A stretch of 64,000 nucleotides of DNA from Streptomyces sp. TG1A-60 (GCF_037201975.1 NZ_CP147520.1:3100001-3164000), one strand, 5' to 3'; shown: positions 1-10,223, counted from the first letter of the stretch. Translations and numbers: made by a program. The notes: generated from the sequence alone by a model not told the origin.

Positions 1-30
1 CGGTCCGGGACTACGTCAGGTGCGCAGCGC

Positions 31-59
31 GGGCCCGCCGGCCGGTGACCGACGGGCCC
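31..59 (-). terminator. purN-purH transcription terminator
   Basis: An 11-bp inverted repeat with one mismatch (31-41 against 49-59, core GGGCCC) lies 15 bases past the purH stop. It forms a GC-rich hairpin without a T run, as is usual for Streptomyces terminators. Confidence 0.55.
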
Positions 60-73
60 TCCTGCGTGACGGC

Positions 74-1678
74 TCAGTGGAAGAAGTGCCGCGTCCCCGT
101 GAAGTACATCGTGATCCCCGCATTCCGCGCGGCCTCGACGACCAGCTCGTCACGGACCGAACCGCCGGGCTGGACGATGGCCTTGACGCCGGCGGCGCTC
201 AGGACGTCGATGTTGTCGGGGAAGGGGAAGAAGGCGTCCGACGCGACGTAGGAGCCCGCGGCCCGCTCGGCGCCGGCCCGCTCCACCGCCAGCTTGCACG
301 AGTCGACGCGGTTGACCTGCCCCATGCCGACACCGACCGACGCGCCGTCCTTGGCGAGGAGGATCGCGTTGGACTTCACCGCGCGGCAGGCCTTCCAGGC
401 GAACGCCAGCTCGGCCAGTTCGTCGGCGGAGAGGGCGTCGCCGGTCGCGAGGGTCCAGTTCGCGGGGTCGTCGCCGTCGGCCTGGAGCCGGTCCGTGACC
501 TGCAGGAGGGCGCCGCCGTCGACGGGCTTGAGCTCGACCGGGTCGCCGGGCGCGCCCGGGGCCTTCAGGACGCGGATGTTCTTCTTCTTGGCGAGGGCTT
601 CGAGCGCCCCCTCCTCGTAGTCCGGCGCGACGATGACCTCGGTGAAGATCTCGGCGACCTGCTCCGCCATCTCCTTGCTCACCGGCCGGTTGACGGCGAT
701 GACCCCGCCGAACGCCGACAGCGGGTCGCAGGCATGCGCCTTGCGGTGCGCCTCGGCCACGTCCGCGCCGATCGCGATGCCGCAGGGGTTCGCGTGCTTG
801 ATGATCGCCACCGCCGGCTCGTCGTGGTCGTACGCGGCACGGCGGGCGGCGTCCGTGTCCGTGTAGTTGTTGTACGACATCTCCTTGCCGTGCAGCTGCT
901 CGGCCTCGGCGAGCCCGCCCGTCCCGGAGACGTACAGCGCGGCCGGCTGGTGCGGGTTCTCGCCGTAGCGCAGGGTGTGCGCGCGCTCCCAGGTGGCGCC
1001 GAGGAAGTCGGGGAACCGGCCCGCGGCGGAGCCGCTGTCGGCCTCGGCGTCGGCGGGGGCGTAGGAGGACGCGAACCATGAGGCCACGGCGACGTCGTAC
1101 GCGGCCGTGTGCTGGAAGGCCTCGGCGGCGAGCCGCTTGCGGGTGGTGAGGTCGAAGCCGCCGTCCTTGACGGCGGCGAGGACGTCCGCGTACCGGGCGG
1201 GGCTGGTGACGACCGCGACGGAGGGGTGGTTCTTGGCGGCGGCGCGGACCATCGACGGGCCGCCGATGTCGATCTGCTCGACGCACTCGTCGGGGGTGGC
1301 GCCGGAGGCGACGGTCTCCCGGAACGGGTAGAGGTTCACGACGACGAGGTCGAAGGGCTCGACGCCCAGCTCTGCGAGCTGCCCCCGGTGGTCCTCCAGA
1401 CGGAGGTCGGCGAGGATGCCCGCGTGCACCTTGGGGTGCAGGGTCTTGACCCGGCCGTCCAGGCATTCGGGGAAGCCGGTCAGCTCCTCGACCTTGGTGA
1501 CCGGGACACCGGCAGCGGCGATGCGCCCGGCGGTGGACCCGGTGGAGACGAGCTCGACGCCCGCCTCGTGCAGGCCGCGCGCGAGGTCTTCGAGGCCCGT
1601 CTTGTCGTAGACGCTGACGAGCGCGCGACGGATGCCCCGCTTGCCGCTCTCGGCCGTGACAGTGCTGTCGGCGGTCAC
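74..1678 (-). CDS. purH: Bifunctional AICAR transformylase / IMP cyclohydrolase
   Basis: PurH catalyses the last two steps of de novo IMP synthesis in the cytosol: formylation of AICAR from 10-formyl-THF, then ring closure to IMP. The 534-residue protein has the usual family length. An N-terminal MGS-like cyclohydrolase domain (about residues 15-160, beginning [13 protein letters not shown]) is followed by the transformylase domain, which carries the family motif [11 protein letters not shown]. The start is GTG; its first bases overlap the purN stop (GTGA), so the two genes are translationally coupled as purN-purH. The C-terminus GTRHFFH is typical. Together with guaA, guaB and guaB3 further along, this gives the window a strong purine theme. 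Identification is firm. Confidence 0.97.
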   Translation of the reverse strand: MTADSTVTAESGKRGIRRALVSVYDKTGLEDLARGLHEAGVELVSTGSTAGRIAAAGVPVTKVEELTGFPECLDGRVKTLHPKVHAGILADLRLEDHRGQLAELGVEPFDLVVVNLYPFRETVASGATPDECVEQIDIGGPSMVRAAAKNHPSVAVVTSPARYADVLAAVKDGGFDLTTRKRLAAEAFQHTAAYDVAVASWFASSYAPADAEADSGSAAGRFPDFLGATWERAHTLRYGENPHQPAALYVSGTGGLAEAEQLHGKEMSYNNYTDTDAARRAAYDHDEPAVAIIKHANPCGIAIGADVAEAHRKAHACDPLSAFGGVIAVNRPVSKEMAEQVAEIFTEVIVAPDYEEGALEALAKKKNIRVLKAPGAPGDPVELKPVDGGALLQVTDRLQADGDDPANWTLATGDALSADELAELAFAWKACRAVKSNAILLAKDGASVGVGMGQVNRVDSCKLAVERAGAERAAGSYVASDAFFPFPDNIDVLSAAGVKAIVQPGGSVRDELVVEAARNAGITMYFTGTRHFFH

Positions 1679-2304
1679 TGGATAACTACCTTTCGTCCCT
1701 CAATGCGATAGCCGTTGCGGGCGAGCCGCCCCACGACATCGACGAGCAGCCTTCGCTCGACTTCCTTGATGCGCTCGTGCAGAGCGCTCTCGTCGTCCTC
1801 GTCCCGGACCTCCACCACGCCCTGCGCGATGATCGGTCCGGTGTCGACGCCGTCGTCGACGAAGTGGACGGTGCAGCCGGTGACCCTGGCGCCGTACGCG
1901 AGCGCGTCCCGCACCCCGTGGGCCCCCGGGAAACTGGGGAGGAGGGCCGGGTGGGTGTTGACGAACCGCCCGCCGAACCGCGCCAGGAACCTTTTCCCCA
2001 CGATCTTCATGAACCCGGCGGAGACGACCAGGTCGGGCTCGTACGCGGCGACGGCCTCGGTGAGTGCCACGTCCCACGCCTCCCGGGTCCCGTAGTCCTT
2101 GACCCGGCGGACGAAGGTCGCCAGCCCGGCGCGCTCGGCCCTCGCGAGCCCCTCGATGCCGGCGCGGTCGGCGCCGACGGCCACGATCTCGGCGCCGTAG
2201 GCCTCGACGCCGGTCGTGGCGATGGCGTCCAGCAGCGCCTGGAGGTTGGTGCCGGATCCGGAGACCAACACGACGAGGCGCTTGGCCACGGGCTTGGCGG
2301 CCAC
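1675..2304 (-). CDS. purN: Phosphoribosylglycinamide formyltransferase
   Basis: PurN transfers a formyl group from 10-formyl-THF to GAR, the third step of purine synthesis. The protein shows the N-terminal substrate loop [13 protein letters not shown], the catalytic Asn/His segment [13 protein letters not shown] and the conserved Asp in [11 protein letters not shown]. The reading frame is open further upstream, but the GTG at 2302-2304 gives 209 residues, the normal PurN length, and follows a ribosome-binding site (GGAAAGG). The longer reading begins with an Arg-rich stretch not expected in the family. The gene overlaps purH by four bases. It lies divergent to the membrane-protein gene at about 2.6 kb, so the 2305-2600 interval should hold promoters for both. 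Confidence 0.95.
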   Translation of the reverse strand: MAAKPVAKRLVVLVSGSGTNLQALLDAIATTGVEAYGAEIVAVGADRAGIEGLARAERAGLATFVRRVKDYGTREAWDVALTEAVAAYEPDLVVSAGFMKIVGKRFLARFGGRFVNTHPALLPSFPGAHGVRDALAYGARVTGCTVHFVDDGVDTGPIIAQGVVEVRDEDDESALHERIKEVERRLLVDVVGRLARNGYRIEGRKVVIQ

Positions 2305-2606
2305 GATGGGGCCCTTTCCACGAGTTCTGCGGGGACGTGCGGACGTGCGGGCCTGCCGCCGCACACTTGTACGTTCATACGAATGCTTCACGTCCCGCGA
2401 TACGGGGAAGTCTACGAAGCGGCCGACCGTCAGCAACGATACCGGCACACAGGACGGCCCCCGTGGGACGGGGGCGTGGCCGGAAGGTAGCGTCTGCGAG
2501 GAGCGGGCTCGGGAACGCGGTCGGTGTGTGGGGCGTTCACGGAGTGACAGCTCATGCCCTGCCAGTCATGTCACCGCCGTATTCACAAGGGGAAGACTCA
2601 CTCCTG

Positions 2607-3383
2607 ATGCCGGACCGCAGCCTCCGCCTTCCTTCGCTCCTGCTGCGCGAGCGGAGTTCTTCCCCCACGCCTCCGCGCGAGAGCGAGGGCACCCCCGAGC
2701 AGTCCGGGCAGCCCGGCCGGGACCAGGGCTCAGGTCCTTCGGACGACAACCCGTTCGCGCCGCCGCCCGACGGCGCGCCCGACCGGCCGTGGCAGCCGCG
2801 CCGACCCGAGGGCGGCCAGGGTGCCGACGACCGAGACGGGCGCGGTGGTGGTCTGGCGCCGTGGGGCAGGTGGAGCGACCGGCAGCCCGGCCGCTCGTCC
2901 GGCGGACCGTTCGGTGAGCGCCCCGGCGGACCGGGCGGTTCCGGCCAGGGCCCCGAGGGAGGCCCGGGTTCCGGACTGCGCTGGGATCCGACGGACCCCG
3001 TCCAGCGCCACGCGCGGTACTCGCTGCTCTGCGGCATGTGGGCCTTCTTCTTCGCCCTCTTCTCCTGGCCGTACGTCGCCCTGCTGCTCGGCTCCCTCGC
3101 CGTGTACTGGGCGGTCGGCGCCCTGCGCGCCAAGCCCCGTACCCCGGACCCGGCCCAGTCGGCGACCCCCGAGCCGAGCGGCCGGCCCCAGAAGACGGCA
3201 GCCATCAGCGGCCTGGTGACCTCCACCCTCGCCCTCACCATCGTCGCCGGCACCTTCACGGCCCAGTTCGTCTACCGGGACTACTACACCTGCGTCAACG
3301 ACTCCCTGACCACCGCCTCCGAGAAGTCCTGCAAGGAACTCCTGCCCGAGGGCTTCGTACGGGAGCTGCTGGCATCGAGCTAG
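2607..3383 (+). CDS. Small integral membrane protein with Pro/Gly-rich N-terminus (DUF4190-like)
   Basis: The function is not known. The 258-residue protein has a disordered N-terminal half (about 135 residues rich in Gly, Pro, Arg and Asp). Two adjacent membrane segments follow (around [17 protein letters not shown] and [17 protein letters not shown]), then a third ([16 protein letters not shown]) and a short extracytoplasmic tail with two Cys (YTCVNDS, KSCKELL). Such proteins sit between purN and the PerM gene in related genomes. The start at 2607 has an AAGGGG about 14 bases upstream; an ATG at 2568 would add 13 residues and cannot be excluded. The TAG stop is made of the flanking TA and first base of the inserted element at 3383, so the native C-terminus may have been altered. 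Confidence 0.8.
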   Translation: MPDRSLRLPSLLLRERSSSPTPPRESEGTPEQSGQPGRDQGSGPSDDNPFAPPPDGAPDRPWQPRRPEGGQGADDRDGRGGGLAPWGRWSDRQPGRSSGGPFGERPGGPGGSGQGPEGGPGSGLRWDPTDPVQRHARYSLLCGMWAFFFALFSWPYVALLLGSLAVYWAVGALRAKPRTPDPAQSATPEPSGRPQKTAAISGLVTSTLALTIVAGTFTAQFVYRDYYTCVNDSLTTASEKSCKELLPEGFVRELLASS

Positions 3384-3509
3384 TGTCCTGCGCCAGTAGT
3401 CCGTTGGTAGATCCGTCTCGTCCCGGCGTTTGGGTTCCGGTCGGCGACCAGGCGTGTTGACCGCCGGCGGCCCAGTACGAACCACCTAGGAACTTCCGGC
3501 GCAGGGCAC
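3383..3509. mobile_element. MITE-like element with terminal inverted repeats and TA/CTAG target duplication
   Basis: The two ends are imperfect inverted repeats of about 23 bp (left GTGTCCTGCGCC..., right the reverse complement GTGCCCTGCGCC...). Each end is flanked by CTAG (3380-3383 and 3509-3512), matching a TA target duplication of the kind made by IS630/Tc1-type transposases. The internal 80 bases have no coding capacity, so it would be a non-autonomous element. It sits exactly at the stop codon of the upstream membrane-protein gene. The IS630-type parentage is inferred from the target site only. Confidence 0.6.
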
Positions 3510-3511
3510 TA

Positions 3512-3555
3512 GTGCCGCGGCCCCGCGACGGAGCGAACGTCGCCTGCCGCGGCAC
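3512..3555. terminator. Bidirectional terminator between convergent genes
   Basis: A perfect 10-bp outer stem (GTGCCGCGGC at 3512-3521 with its complement at 3546-3555) and a 6-bp inner stem (GCGACG with CGTCGC) form a strong hairpin. It lies between the rightward membrane-protein gene and the leftward PerM-like gene. Confidence 0.75.
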
Positions 3556-3565
3556 CAGCGGCGGC

Positions 3566-5359
3566 TCAGACGGCTTCCCCGGGGCTGGGACCGAGGCCGC
3601 CGGCGTCAGCGGCGCCGTCGTAGTCGCTCGCCCCCGTCGAGGACATCCCGCGCAGCGCCGCCCAGCGGGCCGCGCGGGAGTTCCGGACGGGCGGCGGCAC
3701 AGGGGCGGACTCCGCGCCGTAGGGGTCGAGGGCGTCGTACGGTGCGAGACCGTCGTACGACGGCGCCGGGCCCTCGTACGGTCCGGGAGCGTCGGGAAGG
3801 GTCTGAGGCTGCGGCACGAGGGTCGGCTCGGTGGTCCGGGGCTCGCCAGGTGTGCCGTCCGCCGTCACGCGCGGCTCGCCGGGCGTCCCCGGGGAAGCCT
3901 CGGTTGCCGCCACCCGCTCGGTCGCCCTCGGCGTACGCCGGATCACCCCGGCCGCCGGGTTCCGTCGAGTCCGCTTCACCGCGACCACCCCCTCCCGCCC
4001 CCGCCACGACCGCCCCATCAGGGCCACCGGGACCCCGACCACGCTCATCCAGGCCCCGGCCGCGCCGCCCGCCTGCCACCACACAGGCCCGAAGTCGGCC
4101 AGCGCGGCGACACCGAGGGGACCGCCGGAGAGGAGGGCGAGGAGGGCGAGGGCGGCGGCGCACAGGGTGGCCGCGAGGAGGGTCGCGGCGGTCGTTCGGC
4201 GAACCGACCAGGGGCCGGTCCGGTCAGCCGTGGCCCGGCGCGCGGTGAACCAGCCGACCGTCGCGCCCGCGGCGATCGGCACCGCGCCGACCGCCCAGTA
4301 GACCGGCGTCCCCCCGCCCGCCGGGACGGCCGCGAGGAGGGGGAACGGAGGCAGGAAGGCGACCGGATCGGCTGCGTACAGCGGTCCGGTGGTGTGTCCG
4401 GCGCCCAGGGCGAAGCCGGGGCCGAGGGCGTAGGCCGCCGCCCACAGCGCCGCGTTCGGGACGAGTGCGAGGCAGAGCAGCAGCACGGCGAAGCGCCCGG
4501 ACAGCCCCTCGGTGAGCTGGAGGAAGGAGTCGCGGGCCGCACCGCCGTGCCAGACCAGGGACACGGCCACCAGCAGAGCGCCGCCGCCGGTCAGCACGAG
4601 CACGCCCGCCCCGGCTGCCCGTGCGGCGGCGGCCGTCAGGTGCCGTCGGCCCTCCGCTCCCGGGGCGCCCCCTAGGAGCGCGGGCAAGGGCAGGCGGGGG
4701 CGCCCACACGCCGCCCACACCCCCGTGCCCGCCGCGAGCGCCGCCAGCAGCGGTACGCACAGCGCCGCCCACCACCACGACGGCCGCAGCGCACCACCCG
4801 AGGCGTACAGCGTGACCACCGCGCCGACGGCCGTGTATCCGGTGACGAGACCGGCCCACGTCGTACGGGCGCTCGTGCCGGAGCCGTCGTCCGCGTGGTC
4901 GCGGGCCGAACGGTGCAGCAGGACCGCCGGCAGGGCTAACAGGAGGAGGGGGACGAGGCCGACGGGGGCGGGTGCGCCGGAGAGCGTGTCGGTGCGGACG
5001 AACTCCACGCCGTGGGAGAGCAGCCACAGGACCGCCGCCACGCGCAGTGCCCCGGCGGGACCGCTGTCCGGGTACGGCGAGCTGATCCACAGCACCATCA
5101 CGAGCGCGGCCAGCGCGCCGAGCCCGAGCCCCGCCGCCAGGACCCCGCCCAGCGCCCCGGCGGCCAGCTCGGACGACCGGCCGCGCGCCCGCGCGAGCAG
5201 CGCGGACAGGGGCGACGACGCGTACAGGGATGCCTTCGGCGTTGTGGGCCGCATGGGCCCCGTGGCCCCCGGGGGTGCCGTGGTGGAGGCCGGCCGGGTG
5301 CGGTCGGCGGAGTGGTCCGTCCCGGCGGTCGGGTCGTTCGAGTGCGTCACGTCGGCCAT
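3566..5359 (-). CDS. perM: Polytopic membrane protein, DUF6350 / PerM-like cell-division protein
   Basis: The 597-residue protein has a short polar N-terminus, roughly ten hydrophobic segments between residues 65 and 440 (for example [13 protein letters not shown] and [18 protein letters not shown]), and a disordered, acidic C-terminal tail of about 140 residues. In mycobacteria the gene between sucCD and purNH encodes PerM, a divisome membrane protein needed for persistence and for FtsB stability. The same purHN-membrane protein-sucCD order here supports the family call. Start ATG at 5359. Convergent to the small membrane-protein gene and divergent from the sigma-like gene (96 bases between starts). 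The symbol rests on synteny and family recall; function in Streptomyces is inferred. Confidence 0.75.
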   Translation of the reverse strand: MADVTHSNDPTAGTDHSADRTRPASTTAPPGATGPMRPTTPKASLYASSPLSALLARARGRSSELAAGALGGVLAAGLGLGALAALVMVLWISSPYPDSGPAGALRVAAVLWLLSHGVEFVRTDTLSGAPAPVGLVPLLLLALPAVLLHRSARDHADDGSGTSARTTWAGLVTGYTAVGAVVTLYASGGALRPSWWWAALCVPLLAALAAGTGVWAACGRPRLPLPALLGGAPGAEGRRHLTAAAARAAGAGVLVLTGGGALLVAVSLVWHGGAARDSFLQLTEGLSGRFAVLLLCLALVPNAALWAAAYALGPGFALGAGHTTGPLYAADPVAFLPPFPLLAAVPAGGGTPVYWAVGAVPIAAGATVGWFTARRATADRTGPWSVRRTTAATLLAATLCAAALALLALLSGGPLGVAALADFGPVWWQAGGAAGAWMSVVGVPVALMGRSWRGREGVVAVKRTRRNPAAGVIRRTPRATERVAATEASPGTPGEPRVTADGTPGEPRTTEPTLVPQPQTLPDAPGPYEGPAPSYDGLAPYDALDPYGAESAPVPPPVRNSRAARWAALRGMSSTGASDYDGAADAGGLGPSPGEAV

Positions 5360-5455
5360 GCTCCCAACGACACGCGCTTTACCGGCGTAACGGAGGATTC
5401 GCGCACGTGTCGCCCAATATATGTTTATGTTCTTTTCCGTGCGAGGGTCGGACCG

Positions 5456-6394
5456 GTGAAGGCGGGTACGGCCGGAGGCGACCGGGGGACCGGAGTCCGC
5501 GACGAACCGTCCACGCCCAGCGAGACCGAGTGGGACGAACAGCCCCTCTGTGCGGACGACGACACCGACGAACCGGACCCGGCCCCCTCACCCCTGACGC
5601 CCGGCCAGGCCTTCGACGCGCTCTACGCGTACTGCGCCCCCACCCTCGTACAGCAGACCTATCTGCTCACCGGGCGGCGCCAGTGCGCCCGCGACGCCGT
5701 GGAAGGGGCCTTCCAACTCGCCTGGCAGCGCTGGCCGGAGGTGGCCGTCGACCGGGACCCGGCGGGCTGGGTGCGGGCGGCTGCCCACGAGTACGCCCTC
5801 TCCCCCTGGCACCGCCTGCGCCCCCGCGTCCTGCGGCGCCACCACGAGCCGCAGCCGTCCGACCCCGTCGGCCGCGCCCTGTTGAGCGCACTCCTCGAAC
5901 TGCCACCCCCGTACCGCCGCACGCTGCTCCTCTACGACGGGGTGGGCCTCGATCTGCCCGACACGGCCGCCGAGACGGAGGCGAGCACGCCGGCCACGGC
6001 GGGCCGGCTGCTCCACGCCCGCGCGACCGTCGCCGCGCGCCTGCCGGAGCCGGTCGCCCCCGGCGACCTCAGCCGTCTCCTCGCCTCGCTGCCGGCCGGG
6101 ATCCACCCGGGCCCCGTCGAACCCGCCGCCCTCCGCGCCCGAGCCGACCAGCACGCCCGCCGCTGGACCCACGCCGTCATCGCCTTCACCACGCTTCTGC
6201 TCACCACCACGGCCCTCACGCTCCACACCGCCCCCGACCACTACGAATCCCCGGTCCCCCGAGGCACCCCGATCCGCGGCATCCCCCCGAAACCAGCCCC
6301 CGGCCCCCTGTCCGCCTCCCAGCAGGCACTCCGGGCAAAGCTCCGGTCAGAAGCAGCCGCAGGCCCGGAGAGGCTCCACCCGGAGGCCCGCTGA
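5456..6394 (+). CDS. Sigma-70-like (ECF-type) protein with C-terminal membrane anchor
   Basis: Residues about 45-120 ([23 protein letters not shown]...[16 protein letters not shown]) look like ECF sigma region 2, and [21 protein letters not shown] resembles region 4.1. The helix-turn-helix after it is weak. After residue 230 there is one membrane segment ([21 protein letters not shown]) and a basic tail, which soluble sigma factors lack. The protein may therefore be a membrane-tethered sigma factor or a degenerate sigma-like regulator. The GTG start at 5456 is preceded by GAGGG; 312 residues. It is transcribed divergently from the PerM-like gene and ends convergent to sucD at a strong terminator. 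No separate anti-sigma gene is next to it. Confidence 0.7.
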   Translation: MKAGTAGGDRGTGVRDEPSTPSETEWDEQPLCADDDTDEPDPAPSPLTPGQAFDALYAYCAPTLVQQTYLLTGRRQCARDAVEGAFQLAWQRWPEVAVDRDPAGWVRAAAHEYALSPWHRLRPRVLRRHHEPQPSDPVGRALLSALLELPPPYRRTLLLYDGVGLDLPDTAAETEASTPATAGRLLHARATVAARLPEPVAPGDLSRLLASLPAGIHPGPVEPAALRARADQHARRWTHAVIAFTTLLLTTTALTLHTAPDHYESPVPRGTPIRGIPPKPAPGPLSASQQALRAKLRSEAAAGPERLHPEAR

Positions 6395-6450
6395 GCGGTC
6401 GGCCCAGGTGGCGCGGGCGATCGTGCCGCTGGGGCGGCACGGAATCGCCC

Positions 6451-6487
6451 GTGGGCCCGCACCCCCACCAAGGGGGTACGGGCCCAC
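6451..6487. terminator. Bidirectional terminator between sigma-like gene and sucD
   Basis: A perfect 9-bp stem (GTGGGCCCG at 6451-6459, CGGGCCCAC at 6479-6487) is extended by an inner C5/G5 pairing. A smaller hairpin (GTGCCGC/GCGGCAC, 6423-6440) lies just before it. Confidence 0.8.
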
Positions 6488-6509
6488 GAAAGGCTCAGCC
6501 GAGCAGAAG

Positions 6510-7394
6510 TCAGCCGCCGAGGATCTCGCGCGCGAGCTTCGCCGTCTCGGTCGGTGTCTTGCCGACCTTGACGCCGGCGGCCTCAAGGGCCTCCTTCTTC
6601 GCGGCAGCCGTACCGGAGGACCCGGAGACGATGGCACCGGCGTGGCCCATGGTCTTGCCCTCGGGCGCGGTGAACCCTGCGACGTACCCGACGACCGGCT
6701 TCTTCACGTTCGCCTTGATGAAGTCGGCGGCCCGCTCCTCCGCGTCGCCACCGATCTCACCGATCATCACGATGAGGTCGGTGTCGGGGTCGGCCTCGAA
6801 CGCGGCGAGCGCGTCGATGTGCGTGGTGCCGATGACGGGGTCGCCACCGATGCCCACCGCCGACGAGAAGCCGATGTCACGGAGCTCGTACATCATCTGG
6901 TACGTCAGCGTGCCGGACTTCGAGACGAGACCGATGCGCCCCGGCTTGGTGATGTCACCGGGGATGATGCCGGCGTTCGACTGACCGGGGGTGATCAGAC
7001 CCGGACAGTTCGGGCCGATGATCCGGGTCTTGTTGCCCTTGGTCCCGGCGTACGCGTAGAACGCGGCGGAGTCGTGGACCGCGATGCCCTCGGTGATGAC
7101 GACCGCGAGCGGGATCTCGGCGTCGATGGCCTCGACGACGGCGGCCTTGGCGAAGGCCGGCGGCACGAAGAGGACGGATACGTTCGCACCCGTCTTCTCG
7201 ATCGCCTCGGCGACAGTGCCGAAGACCGGGATCTCGGTGCCGTCGACGTCGACGGTCGTGCCCGCCTTACGGGGGTTCACGCCACCGACGATGTTCGTGC
7301 CGTCGGCCAGCATGAGCTTGGTGTGCTTCATGCCCGTGGCACCGGTCATGCCCTGGACGATGACCTTGGAGTCCTTGTTGAGGAAGATAGCCAT
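6510..7394 (-). CDS. sucD: Succinyl-CoA synthetase (ADP-forming), alpha subunit
   Basis: The alpha subunit binds CoA and carries the catalytic phosphohistidine of succinyl-CoA synthetase, which makes ATP or GTP from succinyl-CoA in the TCA cycle. The 294-residue protein begins with the CoA-binding Rossmann segment ([15 protein letters not shown]). It contains [11 protein letters not shown] and ends with the active-site motif GHAGAIVSG (His near residue 248). Length is normal. It follows sucC by 21 bases in the same direction and shares its promoter. Start ATG at 7394. Confidence 0.97.
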   Translation of the reverse strand: MAIFLNKDSKVIVQGMTGATGMKHTKLMLADGTNIVGGVNPRKAGTTVDVDGTEIPVFGTVAEAIEKTGANVSVLFVPPAFAKAAVVEAIDAEIPLAVVITEGIAVHDSAAFYAYAGTKGNKTRIIGPNCPGLITPGQSNAGIIPGDITKPGRIGLVSKSGTLTYQMMYELRDIGFSSAVGIGGDPVIGTTHIDALAAFEADPDTDLIVMIGEIGGDAEERAADFIKANVKKPVVGYVAGFTAPEGKTMGHAGAIVSGSSGTAAAKKEALEAAGVKVGKTPTETAKLAREILGG

Positions 7395-7415
7395 GGCTGT
7401 TCTGTCCCTCGTCCC

Positions 7416-8594
7416 TTACTTCGCAGCCGCGAGCTCGGCGGCCTTGTCGGCCGCGCCGTCCATGGTGTCCACGCGCTGCACCAGCGGGTGGTTGGCATCG
7501 GAGAGGATCTTGCGACCCAGCTCGGCGTTGTTGCCGTCGAGGCGGACGACGAGGGGCTTGGTGACTTCCTCGCCCTTGTCCGCGAGCAGCTGCAGCGCCT
7601 GCACGATGCCGTTGGCGACCTCGTCACAGGCGGTGATACCACCGAAGACGTTGACGAACACGGACTTGACGTCCGGGTCGCCGAGGATGATCTCCAGGCC
7701 GTTCGCCATGACGGCGGCGGAGGCGCCACCGCCGATGTCGAGGAAGTTGGCGGGCTTGACGCCACCGTGCGCCTCACCGGCGTACGCGACGACGTCCAGG
7801 GTGCTCATGACGAGACCCGCCCCGTTGCCGATGATGCCGACCTCACCGTCGAGCTTGACGTAGTTGAGGTTCTTCTCCTTGGCCGCGGCCTCGAGGGGGT
7901 TCGCGGCCGCGTGGTCGACGAGCTCCTCGTGGTCGGCGTGGCGGAAGTCCGCGTTCTCGTCCAGGGAGACCTTGCCGTCGAGGGCGATGACGTCACCGGA
8001 GGCGACCTTCGCCAGCGGGTTGACCTCGACGAGCAGGGCGTCCTCCTCGACGAAGGTCTTCCACAGGGTGACGAGGATGTCGGCGATCTTGTCGGCGACC
8101 TCGGCCGGGAAGTTCGCGGCCTCGACGATCTCGCGCGCCTTGGCGGGGGTCACACCCTCGTTGGCGTCGATGGGGGTCTTGGCGACGGCCTCGGGGCGGG
8201 TGGCCGCCACCTCCTCGATCTCCACTCCACCCTCGACCGAGGCGATGGAGAGGAAGGTGCGGTTGGTGCGGTCGAGGAGGAAGGAGACGTAGTACTCCTC
8301 GACGATCTCCGGAGCGGTCTCGGCGATCATCACCTTGTGGACCGTGTGGCCCTTGATGTCCATGCCGAGGATGTCCGTCGAACGGGCGACGGCCTCGTCC
8401 GGGGTGGCGGCGAGCTTGACGCCGCCGGCCTTGCCTCGACCACCGACCTTCACCTGCGCCTTGACGACCGACTTGCCGCCCAGCCGCTCGGTGATCTCGC
8501 GCGCCGCCTCAGGCGTGTCGATGACTTCACCGGCCAGCACCGGTACACCGTGCTTGGCGAAGAGGTCCCTCGCCTGGTACTCGAACAGGTCCAC
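7416..8594 (-). CDS. sucC: Succinyl-CoA synthetase (ADP-forming), beta subunit
   Basis: The beta subunit supplies the ATP-grasp nucleotide site and binds succinate. The 392-residue protein starts [18 protein letters not shown], a family signature, and includes [17 protein letters not shown] in the ATP-grasp fold. The CoA-ligase domain contains the glycine-rich segment [15 protein letters not shown]. It is first in the sucCD operon. A 450-base non-coding region lies upstream, with an imperfect palindrome about 165 bases from the start that may be regulatory. Confidence 0.97.
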   Translation of the reverse strand: MDLFEYQARDLFAKHGVPVLAGEVIDTPEAAREITERLGGKSVVKAQVKVGGRGKAGGVKLAATPDEAVARSTDILGMDIKGHTVHKVMIAETAPEIVEEYYVSFLLDRTNRTFLSIASVEGGVEIEEVAATRPEAVAKTPIDANEGVTPAKAREIVEAANFPAEVADKIADILVTLWKTFVEEDALLVEVNPLAKVASGDVIALDGKVSLDENADFRHADHEELVDHAAANPLEAAAKEKNLNYVKLDGEVGIIGNGAGLVMSTLDVVAYAGEAHGGVKPANFLDIGGGASAAVMANGLEIILGDPDVKSVFVNVFGGITACDEVANGIVQALQLLADKGEEVTKPLVVRLDGNNAELGRKILSDANHPLVQRVDTMDGAADKAAELAAAK

Positions 8595-8758
8595 GCGCTT
8601 CCGTCCCTATCAGTGATCGCGGTTCGTCTGATGCGTGGGCGTGCCGCGAAGGGCAACGTGACGTCCGCCGAGAGTCACAAGGGAGGCGCACACGGTGTCC
8701 GAGCGCGCGGCATGTCCGTCTCGCAGGTTATCGCTGCTTCCGGGAGCCCCCTAAATCG

Positions 8759-8785
8759 CAGGTCACACCTGAGCGGTGATACCTG
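8759..8785. promoter_or_regulatory. Imperfect palindrome upstream of sucCD, possible operator
   Basis: Arms CAGGTCACACC and GGTGATACCTG match at nine of eleven positions as inverted repeats around a 5-base spacer. The site lies 165-190 bases before the sucC start. The binding protein is unknown. Confidence 0.3.
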
Positions 8786-8827
8786 TCACATGATGCCGGG
8801 TTCACCGGCACCCCGTGCCGCGTGTGC

Positions 8828-8865
8828 GGGGCCTCACCGGACGGAGGTACGCCCGGTGAGGCCCC
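8828..8865 (-). terminator. Terminator of the MoxR-DUF5682-vWA operon
   Basis: A perfect 13-bp inverted repeat (GGGGCCTCACCGG at 8828-8840 and its complement at 8853-8865) with a 12-base loop. It lies about 180 bases past the vWA stop. Confidence 0.75.
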
Positions 8866-9044
8866 TCCGGGGTCCTTCGACCGCTCTGGAGAGCCGCGAC
8901 CGGCGATCTCCCCCTATGGGAGAGCGCCTGTCACCCGCCCCGGGGCATCCGCCGTCGCGCACGCCCCCTGTCACTGATGCGTTGTCATGTCAGCTTTTCA
9001 CCGCCCCCTGGCCGGTTCTCCGCTCTTACCGGCGCCCGACGCCC

Positions 9045-10223
9045 TCACGCACCGTCCGGGATCGGCAACGGCCGCTTCTCGATCGCCGCCGCCATCACCT
9101 CGGGAAAGAGATCGGGCGTGCAGGCGAACGCCGGTGCGCCGAGGGCCGACAGCGCCGCCGCGTGGTCGCGGTCGTATGCCGGCGCCCCTTCGTCGGAGAG
9201 CGCGAGCAGTGTCACGAACCGCACCCCCGACGCCTTCATCGCCACCACCCGCTTCAGCATCTCGTCGCGTATCCCGCCCTCGTAGAGGTCGCTGATCAGC
9301 ACGACCACGGTGTCGGCGGGCCGGGTGATCTGCGACTGGCAGTACGCGAGCGCCCTGTTGATGTCCGTGCCGCCGCCGAGCTGGGTGCCGAAAAGGACGT
9401 CGACCGGGTCGTCGAGCTGGTCGGTGAGGTCGACGACGGACGTGTCGAAGACGACGAGCCGGGTGATGAGGGACCGCATGGACGCGAGCACCGCGCCGAA
9501 CACGGACGCGTAGACGACGGACGCCGCCATCGACCCCGACTGGTCGATGCAGAGGACGACCTCCTTCTTCACCGACTGCGAGGCCCGCCCGTACCCGATG
9601 AGCCGCTCGGGCACCACCGTCCGGTACTCCGGCAGGTAGTTCTTGAGGTTGGCCGCGATCGTGCGGTTCCAGTCGATGTCGTTGTGGCGCGGCCGGTTGA
9701 CGCGGGCGCTGCGGTCGAGGGCGCCGGTGAGCGTGGCCCGGGTCCGGGTGGCGAGCCGCTTCTCCAGATCCTCGACGACCTTCCGCACGACGGCGCGCGC
9801 GGTCTCCTTCGTCGTCTCCGGCATGGCCTTGTTGAGGGAGAGGAGGGTGCCGACGAGGTGGACGTCCGCCTCCACCGCCTCCAGCATCTCCGGCTCCAGC
9901 AGCAGCGTGGACAGGCCGAGCCGGTCGATGGCGTCCCGCTGCATGACCTGTACGACGGAGGAGGGGAAGTACGTCCGGATGTCACCGAGCCACCGCGCCA
10001 CCGACGGCGCCGACGCCCCGAGCCCCGCCGAACGGTCCTGCCCCGCCTGCGCCTTGTCCCCCTTCCCGTACAGCGCGGTCAGCGCCTGGTCCATCGCCGC
10101 GTCCTGCCCGCCGAGCGCGCACCCGGTGCCGTCGGCCGGGTCCCCGCCGAGCACGAGCCGCCAGCGCCGCAACCGCTCGTCGTCCGCGCTCCCACCCGTG
10201 TCCGCATCTGGCTTCGTCGTCAT
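9045..10223 (-). CDS. von Willebrand factor A domain protein of the MoxR/SWIM module
   Basis: The 392-residue protein has an alpha-helical N-terminal part (to about residue 215). A C-terminal vWA domain follows, whose metal-ion-dependent adhesion site is complete: DQSGS (about residues 223-227), GGGTDIN and ISDLYEGG. Such vWA proteins are usually partners of MoxR-type AAA+ ATPases encoded nearby, and one lies two genes upstream here. The frame is open further upstream, but the ATG at 10223 follows a good GGGGGTG ribosome-binding site, and the upstream part is Arg/Pro-rich. A 151-base gap separates it from the DUF5682 gene, so it is probably the last gene of that operon. It resembles E. coli YehP as I recall it. 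The biochemical function is unknown. Confidence 0.85.
   Translation of the reverse strand: MTTKPDADTGGSADDERLRRWRLVLGGDPADGTGCALGGQDAAMDQALTALYGKGDKAQAGQDRSAGLGASAPSVARWLGDIRTYFPSSVVQVMQRDAIDRLGLSTLLLEPEMLEAVEADVHLVGTLLSLNKAMPETTKETARAVVRKVVEDLEKRLATRTRATLTGALDRSARVNRPRHNDIDWNRTIAANLKNYLPEYRTVVPERLIGYGRASQSVKKEVVLCIDQSGSMAASVVYASVFGAVLASMRSLITRLVVFDTSVVDLTDQLDDPVDVLFGTQLGGGTDINRALAYCQSQITRPADTVVVLISDLYEGGIRDEMLKRVVAMKASGVRFVTLLALSDEGAPAYDRDHAAALSALGAPAFACTPDLFPEVMAAAIEKRPLPIPDGA

Larger units (their letters stand above)
8595..9044. other. Intergenic region: sucC upstream region and end of the vWA operon
   Basis: No credible gene is seen. It holds an imperfect palindrome (8759-8785, arms CAGGTCACACC and GGTGATACCTG, five-base spacer) that could be an operator for sucCD, and the hairpin at 8828-8865. 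No clear -35/-10 pair for sucC could be fixed. Confidence 0.5.

Noticed and set aside
8960..9000. Another damage-type promoter near CTGTCACTGATG
   Set aside because: The core reads GTCACTG in place of GTCAGTG, and no -10 lies at the right distance.
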